DNA from: Candidatus Nitrosotenuis sp.
GTDB taxonomy: Archaea > Thermoproteota > Nitrososphaeria > Nitrososphaerales > Nitrosopumilaceae
NCBI GenBank assembly: GCA_023252015.1
Contig: JAHEXS010000031.1
Location: 1 to 10,394 of the forward strand
Direction: 5' to 3'
Length of the DNA stretch: 10,394 bases
In this document: positions 1-5,198 of the stretch, piece after piece
Layout of the letters: each line of letters begins with the position of its first letter
How positions within the stretch are numbered: position 1 is the stretch's first letter
Program-made: the position numbers and the translations under genes
The notes under the pieces: generated by a model
The model's database searches: none
What the model was told of the DNA's origin: nothing
The model's input: the letters and a program-made list of their open reading frames with translations, nothing else

Positions 1-49
1 ATTTCTTTAAAAAACGTAATCATGTGAAGTGGAAATAAAACAAAATATA

Positions 50-60
50 GATAAAAAATG
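50..60 (-). terminator. T-rich transcription stop after the small ribbon-helix-helix gene
   Basis: Read on the minus strand, a run of six T follows the stop codon at 64-66 by a few bases. Archaeal RNA polymerase stops at oligo-T tracts without needing a hairpin, and no hairpin is seen here. The rest of bases 1-63 is AT-rich, with nothing else I can recognise. Confidence 0.35.
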
Positions 61-63
61 CTT

Positions 64-189
64 TTAGATCTCTTTTAGCAGCTTTTCAATTGCTTGGCTT
101 GCATTAACCATGCCTTGCTCTCTAGCAATTTTCTCAATTTTTGCATATTGTTCTGCCGTAAAACATACTGGCATTGTGCGTTTTGACAT
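64..189 (-). CDS. Small ribbon-helix-helix (CopG/Arc-like) protein, 41 aa
   Basis: The frame is ATG at 189-187 to TAA at 66-64 and encodes 41 residues beginning MSKRTMPVCFTAEQYAKIEK. The opening stretch (about residues 3-10) reads as a short beta strand. Two helices follow (about 11-24 and 30-40) around the turn GMVNASQAI. This is the layout of ribbon-helix-helix proteins, which dimerise through the strand and insert it into the DNA major groove, and stand-alone proteins of about 40-50 residues are typical of the family. A TATA-like box lies 20-30 bp upstream, so transcription probably starts at or just before the ATG. The gene is divergent from the LOG-like gene at 298, and a 12-bp palindrome lies between them. 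The fold is inferred by eye and no DNA target is known. It could regulate itself, its neighbour or something distant. Confidence 0.72.
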   Translation of the reverse strand: MSKRTMPVCFTAEQYAKIEKIAREQGMVNASQAIEKLLKEI

Positions 190-206
190 GTTCTGAGTTA
201 CTGTCC

Positions 207-219
207 TAATTTTATAAAC
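207..219 (-). promoter_or_regulatory. TATA-like promoter of the small ribbon-helix-helix gene
   Basis: On the minus strand the sequence reads GTTTATAAAATTA, a good archaeal TATA box. It lies about 18-30 bp before the ATG at 189, which predicts a leaderless or nearly leaderless mRNA. Confidence 0.55.
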
Positions 220-238
220 TTTGACGATAGAAGACCCT

Positions 239-250
239 CTGACTTGTCAG
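239..250. promoter_or_regulatory. 12-bp palindrome between divergent genes, possible operator
   Basis: CTGACTTGTCAG is a perfect inverted repeat with 5-bp arms and a 2-bp centre. It sits about midway between the TATA box of the minus-strand ribbon-helix-helix gene and the start of the plus-strand LOG-like gene. Ribbon-helix-helix dimers usually bind such short repeats, so an autoregulatory site is conceivable. A repeat this short can also occur by chance. Confidence 0.25.
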
Positions 251-297
251 GTAGCGGTTCACATCCTTTACACTCAATGAAATGATCTCACCGTTCT

Positions 298-846
298 ATG
301 AAAGAGATATTTGACGCCGAGATCAAAAAATCACAATTGCCAAAAAAGCGACAAATTCTTGTAATTGGGAGTAATGAAAACGGTTGCACTCCAGAACTAG
401 AAAAAATTGCATATGATGTTGGGATGGAGGTGGCAAAATCTGACTCTATTCTGATAACGGGCGGTCTTGACGGCGTAATGAAAGCAGCATCACACGGCGC
501 TCATGATGCGGGCGGCCTGACTATTGGAATAATTCCTCAAAATGATCCCTCATTTGCAAATGAATACTGCGATGTTATAATTCCAAGTGGTCTTGGCCTG
601 TCGAGAGATTTTCTAAATGCCTTGTCTGCAGACGGTGTAATTATAGTCGGTGGCGGTTCTGGCACATTATCAGAAGCATGCGCTGCATACATGCACAAAA
701 AACCAATGGTGGCACTAAAGAACTCTGGCGGTGTTGCATCAAAATACGCTGATCAGTACCTTGATCATCGGCAAAATGTGAAAATTGTAGGCGTTGAGAC
801 ACCAAAAGAGGCAGTAACCTACATTCTAAGCCAAATCACTGCATAG
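298..846 (+). CDS. LOG-like / TIGR00725-type Rossmann-fold protein (SLOG superfamily), 182 aa
   Basis: The protein belongs to the group annotated as TIGR00725, 'lysine decarboxylase-like' or molybdenum-cofactor-carrier-like, within the SLOG/LOG nucleotide-binding superfamily. Visible marks are an N-terminal Rossmann strand ILVIGSNE (20-27), TGGLDGVMKAA (54-64), the SRD arginine (R103) and GGGSGTLSEA (118-127). The last matches the LOG signature PGGxGTxxE, with glycine in place of proline. LOG enzymes release cytokinin-type bases from nucleoside monophosphates, but this subfamily has no agreed substrate, so a role with a nucleotide or a cofactor is inference. No signal peptide or membrane segment is seen, so it is cytosolic. 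The ATG at 298 is the first start after an in-frame TGA at 283-285. A weak TATA-like TTTACA lies 26-31 bp upstream. The 3' end overlaps the convergent dehydrogenase gene by 11 bp (836-846). Confidence 0.82.
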   Translation: MKEIFDAEIKKSQLPKKRQILVIGSNENGCTPELEKIAYDVGMEVAKSDSILITGGLDGVMKAASHGAHDAGGLTIGIIPQNDPSFANEYCDVIIPSGLGLSRDFLNALSADGVIIVGGGSGTLSEACAAYMHKKPMVALKNSGGVASKYADQYLDHRQNVKIVGVETPKEAVTYILSQITA

Positions 847-1975
847 AAACAAGCAACGGATCTGGCTCGTAGAATTTACCGTATTTTTTGGCAAGCTCGT
901 TTAGCTCATTCACAATGTTTCTAATTCCAATTTCTTTTGCTGTTTCGAACAATGGTTTTTTGAGGCCCAGTCCAAGCTGCGCCGCTTTTTCTATTTCAGC
1001 AATGTCGCTTGCCTTGTTTGTTACAAGCCATGCTGCATTGTTCAAAATGTTTGCAACCAGTTGAATCGGATTACATCGCTGCGCAAGTTTTTCATCTAGC
1101 TGAACTCGCTCGTATTTTTCATCCGAATACTTGTAGAATCCCTCACCTGACTTTTGCCCGAGTTTTTTTCCATTGAACAATAGTTCCACTTCTGGATGGG
1201 GCAATATGACTTTCTTATCGCGCAACTCGAGTTCTATTGTTGCCTTGTGTATTACATCCATTCCAGTAAAGTCAGCAAGCTCAAATATTCCCATTGGAAA
1301 TCCCATCTTGAATTTCACTGCAGAATCAATTTCTTCCATTTTGAGGTTTTCTCTTTGTTTTAACCAACATGCTTCGTGGACAAGCGGAATGAACAAGCGA
1401 TTAACGATAAATCCTGGAACGTCTTTTTTGCATATCACTGGTTCTTTTTTTACTGATTTCACGTACTCTACTGTCTGGTTGAGAATTTCCGGCGCAGTTT
1501 TTTGTCCAGGTATTACTTCGACTAGCTTCATTAATTGAGGGGGATTGAAAAAATGAATGCCAACAAATCTTTCTGGGTTGCTTATGATATTTGCAATTTC
1601 AGTAATTGGAAGCGTACTTGTGTTTGATGCAAAAATTACGTTTTTGCCAGCCGCTTGATCAAGTTCAGAGTAGACCTTTTTTTTCAAGTCCATTATTTCT
1701 GGAACTGCCTCTATTACCAAATCAGCTAATTTTACTGCCTCTTTGAGGTCTACCTGAGTCTTTATTCTTGAAAAAATTTCATCCGACTGTGATTTTGTTA
1801 TTTTTTCCTTTGATACTAGTTTTTCAAGACTCCACTTGATTTTCTCAAGTGCCTTGTCCAAAAACTGCTGCTCGATGTCACGTAATACCACGTTGTACCC
1901 ATACATGGCACTGACTTGGGCAATGCCGTGGCCCATTATTCCAGATCCCAAAACTGTGATGTTTTTTATTGCCAA
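836..1975 (-). CDS. 3-hydroxyacyl-CoA dehydrogenase, probably (S)-3-hydroxybutyryl-CoA dehydrogenase, 379 aa
   Basis: The enzyme oxidises (S)-3-hydroxybutyryl-CoA to acetoacetyl-CoA with NAD+. In ammonia-oxidising archaea this step belongs to the regenerating half of the 3-hydroxypropionate/4-hydroxybutyrate carbon-fixation cycle. The N-terminal Rossmann domain carries VLGSGIMGHG (8-17), with GxGxxG at 10-15 and an acidic D33 after strand 2 for the NAD ribose. S120 (SNTST), H141 (GIHFFNPP), E153 (VEVIPG) and N192 (GFIVNR) match the active-site Ser, His, Glu and Asn of the mammalian enzyme in both order and spacing. A C-terminal helical domain follows (about 185-285), then a second, shorter copy of it (about 305-375). 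The start is TTG. The codon directly before it is an in-frame TAG, so no earlier start is possible, and the next Met (M14) would destroy the GxGxxG motif. A TATA-like box lies 24-33 bp upstream. Assignment to the cycle is inferred from lineage, not from neighbouring genes. Confidence 0.9.
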   Translation of the reverse strand: MAIKNITVLGSGIMGHGIAQVSAMYGYNVVLRDIEQQFLDKALEKIKWSLEKLVSKEKITKSQSDEIFSRIKTQVDLKEAVKLADLVIEAVPEIMDLKKKVYSELDQAAGKNVIFASNTSTLPITEIANIISNPERFVGIHFFNPPQLMKLVEVIPGQKTAPEILNQTVEYVKSVKKEPVICKKDVPGFIVNRLFIPLVHEACWLKQRENLKMEEIDSAVKFKMGFPMGIFELADFTGMDVIHKATIELELRDKKVILPHPEVELLFNGKKLGQKSGEGFYKYSDEKYERVQLDEKLAQRCNPIQLVANILNNAAWLVTNKASDIAEIEKAAQLGLGLKKPLFETAKEIGIRNIVNELNELAKKYGKFYEPDPLLVSMQ

Positions 1976-1998
1976 CTATTTTCTTGGTTTGGTTTATC

Positions 1999-2008
1999 CA
2001 TTATAATG
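1999..2008 (-). promoter_or_regulatory. TATA-like promoter of the hydroxyacyl-CoA dehydrogenase gene
   Basis: The minus strand reads CATTATAATG, ending 24 bp before the TTG start at 1975. The spacing predicts transcription starting at or next to the start codon, i.e. a leaderless mRNA. Confidence 0.45.
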
Positions 2009-2083
2009 TATTTCGTGATTTCGCATTCCTATACACTACTGTAAAATATGGCAGAGTACACACATACGATCAGTGTTTAAACT

Positions 2084-2494
2084 ATGGACTGTATATTCTG
2101 TAAAATTGCAAAAGGGGAAATCAAGGCAAGAACAATACTTGAAACACAAAAGTCACTGGCGTTTTTAGACGCATTTCCATTGGCTCCTGGCCACTCACTT
2201 GTCATACCAAAAAATCACTATGAAAAAATTCAAGACCTGTCATCGGCTGATAATGCAGATCTCTTTGAAACAGTCCACAAGGTTGTCTCATTAGTAGACA
2301 AAATTACCGGCTCTACGTTGGTGGCAGTTCACAATGGAAAGGAAAGTGGGCAAGAGATTCCTCACGTTCACGTACACCTAGTTCCTCGTAGCTCACGCGA
2401 TTCGGCAGGTCCAATTCACAGCATGTTTTCCAAGAGGCCGAGTCTTTCAGACAAAGAATTTGATGATGTGTTGAATAAAATAAAATCAAACTAG
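2084..2494 (+). CDS. HIT-family (histidine triad) nucleotide hydrolase, 136 aa
   Basis: HIT proteins hydrolyse or transfer nucleoside monophosphates from phosphoramidate, adenylylated or dinucleoside polyphosphate substrates. The histidine triad is clear as HVHVHL at 94-99, with H96 at the catalytic position, preceded by the conserved VHNGKESGQEIPH segment (82-94). The CxxC near the N-terminus (C3, C6), with H45 and H94, matches the structural zinc site of many prokaryotic HINT-like members. APGHSLVIPKNH (34-45) is the usual strand-turn before the core. The length is normal for a complete HIT protein. The gene is divergent from the dehydrogenase and convergent with the J-domain/ferredoxin gene, sharing the CTAG at 2491-2494 as a double stop. 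No clear TATA box is placed; AT-rich candidates lie at about 2029-2036 and 2043-2049. The physiological substrate cannot be told from sequence. Confidence 0.92.
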   Translation: MDCIFCKIAKGEIKARTILETQKSLAFLDAFPLAPGHSLVIPKNHYEKIQDLSSADNADLFETVHKVVSLVDKITGSTLVAVHNGKESGQEIPHVHVHLVPRSSRDSAGPIHSMFSKRPSLSDKEFDDVLNKIKSN

Positions 2495-3168
2495 TACGGG
2501 TATAGTTGCCTTTTAGTTTCTTTTTCCTCTACTCTTATTGCTTTTGTTGGGCAAGTCTGTGCAGCGTCCATTATTTTATCTGGCTTTGCGCCCTTTTGGT
2601 TTATCACACTTGATTTTGGATTCATCTTGGATAATTTATCGACAGCAAAAACTTGGGGCGCAATTGTTTCACAGCTACAGCACCCAATGCATAGGCTGTG
2701 CTCTACACTGACTGACAAGTCCTGCTCCTTTTCCTGCGTTATTTTAAAGTCATAGGGTTTTTTTGCTTGATTATTTGATTCGTAATTTTTCCAAAACTCC
2801 GCTACATATCTTTTCCAGAAGAATGGATCTGACTGTTCTGTCTGTTTTGTGTATCTTGTCCAATCTTCCTCAGGTGTGCCCTCACCTGGTCGTGCACCCC
2901 AATTCGTTCTAGTGACGTTTTTTTCCTTTTTTATTTTTGACTCTGTATATTTTTTTGATTCTCTGTTCTTTGAATTTGCAATTCTTCTGTCTTTTTTTAA
3001 CATATGATATGCTTCGGTTACACTCTTGAATTTTACGCCGTCTTTCTCATCTGTGTTTTTATCTGGATGTGATTCTAACGCAAGTTTTCTGTACGCGTAT
3101 TTTATCTCGTCAAAGGACGATCCTGGATTTATCTTTAGAATCTGATATGCGTCAAACGTATTCAACAC
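2491..3168 (-). CDS. J-domain/ferredoxin fusion protein (DnaJ-Fer), 225 aa
   Basis: The N-terminus (about 5-65) is a J-domain with the HPD tripeptide at 34-36, which stimulates the ATPase of a DnaK/Hsp70 partner. A charged, Lys/Glu-rich and aromatic linker follows (about 66-150; for example NWGARPGEGTPEEDW). The C-terminus (about 150-215) is a ferredoxin domain with C160-x2-C163-x2-C166 and, after a long gap, C206-P207, enough for one [4Fe-4S] cluster. C164 is an extra cysteine. The glycine/phenylalanine-rich and zinc-finger regions of classical DnaJ are absent. The same fusion is known from plant and green-algal chloroplasts and from Thaumarchaeota, and published phylogeny has proposed transfer between these lineages. 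It may deliver or sense an Fe-S cluster during folding (inference). The start is GTG. An in-frame stop lies 15-18 bp upstream, and codon 2 (TTG) is an alternative. It follows the winged-helix gene by 31 bp. Confidence 0.9.
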   Translation of the reverse strand: MLNTFDAYQILKINPGSSFDEIKYAYRKLALESHPDKNTDEKDGVKFKSVTEAYHMLKKDRRIANSKNRESKKYTESKIKKEKNVTRTNWGARPGEGTPEEDWTRYTKQTEQSDPFFWKRYVAEFWKNYESNNQAKKPYDFKITQEKEQDLSVSVEHSLCIGCCSCETIAPQVFAVDKLSKMNPKSSVINQKGAKPDKIMDAAQTCPTKAIRVEEKETKRQLYPY

Positions 3169-3184
3169 TTGATTAATGCTTAAC

Positions 3185-3198
3185 TATTTTAAAAATAT
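3185..3198 (-). promoter_or_regulatory. AT-rich TATA-like element before the J-domain/ferredoxin gene
   Basis: On the minus strand the sequence reads ATATTTTTAAAATA, 17-30 bp before the GTG start, filling most of the 31-bp gap after the winged-helix gene. It could give this gene its own leaderless transcript. It could also be part of a terminator for the upstream gene. Confidence 0.35.
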
Positions 3199-3199
3199 G

Positions 3200-3838
3200 T
3201 TAGTTTGCCACTGTTTTTGCTATGCCTTGATTAATCTCTGTGATGATTCGTATTATTTCGCTAAAGTCTAGTGTTTCCTGGTCCACTAGTATTTTGGCAA
3301 TTACTTCGTTTTCGTTGATGAGTATCTGTATTTTTTGAATTACTGACTTGTAAAGAATTGCCCGCTTTCCTTCAAACGTTTCTGCCAAACCTGTAGTCAT
3401 CACCATCTTTTTGTCAATGAGCTGATTCATCTTTCTGTATCCTGATGTGCTTGGTATCTTGCATCGCTCCAAAATCTTTGGAATTGTCTCAGGTGAATCC
3501 CTGATTATATTCATGATTGCTTTTTTCTCTTCATCTGCAAATGTTTTCAGAATTAATTCTGTCAGGTGTTGGTTTTTAATTACCAGCCAAATTTCTGATG
3601 TTTCTGAGTCTTGTTCTATTGCCAGAAAATTTTTGAGTATCTTGTCTTCAATAATTTTTAGTTCATTTGTGAAGTGAAATAATGATTTTTTTATCTCTGG
3701 GAACTTGTAAAACATGTCTGTCATCTGCATGCCGTGGCTTTGCAACTGCTGCTCAATACCTTCAAAATCTTTAGAATTGATCTCTTTTTTTACAGTCCGT
3801 ATGATGGCATTCACTATGATCTCATCTAAGCCTCGCAT
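3200..3838 (-). CDS. Winged-helix DNA-binding regulator, 212 aa
   Basis: I do not recognise a named family. The middle of the protein (about 101-170) reads as a winged helix-turn-helix: helix DEEKKAIMNIIRDS, helix ETIPKILERCKI, recognition helix PSTSGYRKMNQLIDKKMV, then a beta wing MTTGLAETFEGKRAILYKSV. The serine/glycine-rich turn before the recognition helix resembles ArsR/MarR-like archaeal regulators. The N-terminal 100 residues are mostly helical, and the C-terminal helix (about 172-208) could dimerise. No metal-binding cysteine cluster is present. The ATG at 3838 is supported by a strong TATA box 18-28 bp upstream. The gene lies 31 bp before the J-domain/ferredoxin gene on the same strand, so co-transcription or control of that chaperone is possible but unproven. 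The DNA target is unknown. Confidence 0.72.
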   Translation of the reverse strand: MRGLDEIIVNAIIRTVKKEINSKDFEGIEQQLQSHGMQMTDMFYKFPEIKKSLFHFTNELKIIEDKILKNFLAIEQDSETSEIWLVIKNQHLTELILKTFADEEKKAIMNIIRDSPETIPKILERCKIPSTSGYRKMNQLIDKKMVMTTGLAETFEGKRAILYKSVIQKIQILINENEVIAKILVDQETLDFSEIIRIITEINQGIAKTVAN

Positions 3839-3855
3839 GGATGACAGATGCGTGT

Positions 3856-3866
3856 TTTATATTTAA
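3856..3866 (-). promoter_or_regulatory. TATA box of the winged-helix regulator gene
   Basis: The minus strand reads TTAAATATAAA, 18-28 bp before the ATG at 3838, a near-ideal archaeal TATA sequence. The spacing predicts a leaderless or nearly leaderless transcript. Confidence 0.55.
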
Positions 3867-3879
3867 GTAGGCTGGAATT

Positions 3880-3894
3880 TTATTTAAAAATAAT
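3880..3894 (-). terminator. T-rich stop after the cupin gene
   Basis: About 20 bases after the cupin stop codon the minus strand reads TTATTTTTAAATAAA, an oligo-T stretch of the kind that ends archaeal transcripts. There is no stable hairpin. Confidence 0.3.
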
Positions 3895-3912
3895 TCTGTC
3901 CGTCTGGGATTT

Positions 3913-4272
3913 TTACTCGACTATCTCGTCTTCTTGTTTCCAAGCCGGCTCAACTATGCACAAAAACTCTAGATCTGTTTTTCCAGTATTTCTGATAAAC
4001 TGTCTTGAGAACGGAGGAATGTACGCTGCTTGATTCTCCATGACATCTGATGATTCATCATCTATGTGCAAAACGCCTCGCCCTTTTGTGATAAAGTAAA
4101 CCTCTGATGATTTTAGTTTGTGTGGCTTTGAGCTCTTGCCTGGTTCTATGACGCACTGCGATATACTGTATCTTATGCCGAGCATTGTGTTGTGTGGGTG
4201 AAAAATTTGCTTTATCCTGGTTCCCTCGGCTCCCGGTATGGGGGCACATTTGGCTAGATCAGAAATTATCAT
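3913..4272 (-). CDS. Cupin-domain protein with degenerate metal-binding motifs, 119 aa
   Basis: This is a single-domain beta-barrel cupin. Motif 1, G(x5)HxH(x3-4)E(x6)G, appears as G45..H51-K52-L53..E57..G64, so the second histidine is leucine. Motif 2, normally PxG(x2)H(x3)N, appears as P86-P87-F88-S89-R90-Q91..N95, so its glycine is phenylalanine and its histidine glutamine. Only H51 and E57 of the usual ligand set remain, with Q91 in the fourth position. The protein may therefore bind metal weakly, differently, or not at all, and could be a ligand-binding or structural cupin rather than an oxygenase or isomerase. No signal peptide is seen. The ATG at 4272 has an AT-rich element AAAATAAAAC about 19-28 bp upstream. 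The gene lies 41 bp after the TPR gene. The substrate is unknown. Confidence 0.85.
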   Translation of the reverse strand: MIISDLAKCAPIPGAEGTRIKQIFHPHNTMLGIRYSISQCVIEPGKSSKPHKLKSSEVYFITKGRGVLHIDDESSDVMENQAAYIPPFSRQFIRNTGKTDLEFLCIVEPAWKQEDEIVE

Positions 4273-4313
4273 GTTTTTTCATGTGTTGTGTTTTATTTTT
4301 CTCTATCTGTATA

Positions 4314-5123
4314 TCATCTGATAATTTTATGAATTCGTTCATCATCTATTGACTGAAAAATCTTTTCTCCTCTTGCCCAGTTTTTTACAGTTTTGGAATC
4401 TTTTTTCATTGCCATCTTTAAGAGATCGGCCGCTTCCTCGATTTCACCTACCGCTGCCTTACTTCTGGCCTTTGCATAGATGACATTCATGTTGTCACTT
4501 GAGGAAAGAATTTTCTCAAAAATAATTATCGCGTCCTGATGCTTTCCGATTTCCGAAAGCTCGATTCCTTTATGGAAGTACGCTTCCATGTGATCTGGGT
4601 GATTTTGATGAACTCTGGAAAAATAATTCAGCGCCTCCTCATGTCTTTTGAGCTTTGCAAGAATTACTCCCTTGTAGAATAACGCATTTGGTTTTGTCGT
4701 GTCTTTTTTAATTGCATTTTCAAGTGATTCAAGTGCTTCCTCATGACGAAACAATCTGTCAAGCAACACTCCTTTGTTGTAATGACTAGGCGCATAGTTT
4801 GGACTGCATTTGATGGCTTTGTTATAATTTGCCATTGCGTCATCAACATTTCCGAGTTCTGCTAGCGATATCGCCATGTTGTTTAACACAACTTCGTTGT
4901 CTGGCTCTTTTTGAAGTATTTTTTCAAAACAAGTTATGGCATCATGATACTTGCGAATCTGGTTTAAGGCGGTTCCCTTGTTGAATAATGCGTCTTTATG
5001 TGTGGGCTCAACCTTTAGTATCTGGTTGAAAACGTCAATTGCTTTTTTTGGCTGGTTTTTTTGCAAAAATGACACTGCCTGCTGCATCTGTTCGCTAGGT
5101 TTTTTGTTGTCGTGAAAAATCAT
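4314..5123 (-). CDS. Tetratricopeptide (TPR) repeat protein, 269 aa, seven repeats
   Basis: The protein is almost wholly TPR. Seven consecutive 34-residue units can be set out at about 10-43, 44-77, 78-111, 112-145, 146-179, 180-213 and 214-247, with no insertions. Each has the typical pattern of a small residue at position 8, a G/A-rich turn and a closing proline or aspartate (for example ALFNKGTALNQIRKYHDAI). A short polar tail follows (248-269). TPR arrays form a superhelical groove that binds peptides or helices and act as scaffolds for protein complexes. No catalytic domain, signal peptide or membrane segment is seen, so it is probably a soluble adaptor. The last repeats are less canonical. 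The ATG at 5123 follows an AT-rich stretch (5150-5157). It lies 75 bp downstream of the aminotransferase-like gene. The binding partner cannot be inferred. Confidence 0.9.
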   Translation of the reverse strand: MIFHDNKKPSEQMQQAVSFLQKNQPKKAIDVFNQILKVEPTHKDALFNKGTALNQIRKYHDAITCFEKILQKEPDNEVVLNNMAISLAELGNVDDAMANYNKAIKCSPNYAPSHYNKGVLLDRLFRHEEALESLENAIKKDTTKPNALFYKGVILAKLKRHEEALNYFSRVHQNHPDHMEAYFHKGIELSEIGKHQDAIIIFEKILSSSDNMNVIYAKARSKAAVGEIEEAADLLKMAMKKDSKTVKNWARGEKIFQSIDDERIHKIIR

Positions 5124-5185
5124 CGTATGACTATTTTTGTATTGATGCCAATTTAATGATTTAAAATAATCCTGTTATTGTATGA

Positions 5186-5197
5186 ATCGTAAAAAAT
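5186..5197 (-). terminator. T-rich stop after the GSA-aminotransferase-like gene
   Basis: Directly after the stop codon at 5199-5201 the minus strand carries AATTTTTTAC, a run of six T suited to archaeal termination. Part of the 75-bp gap before the TPR gene is probably terminator plus promoter. Confidence 0.35.
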
Positions 5198-5198
5198 T

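Noticed and set aside
1173..1538. A 121-residue plus-strand frame opposite the hydroxyacyl-CoA dehydrogenase gene
   Set aside because: It is antisense to the helical domains of a well-conserved enzyme, has no recognisable motif, and fits the third-position bias of the real gene.
3848..4033. A plus-strand frame of 61 residues across the cupin 3' end
   Set aside because: It overlaps the winged-helix promoter and the cupin gene on the other strand and resembles no family.
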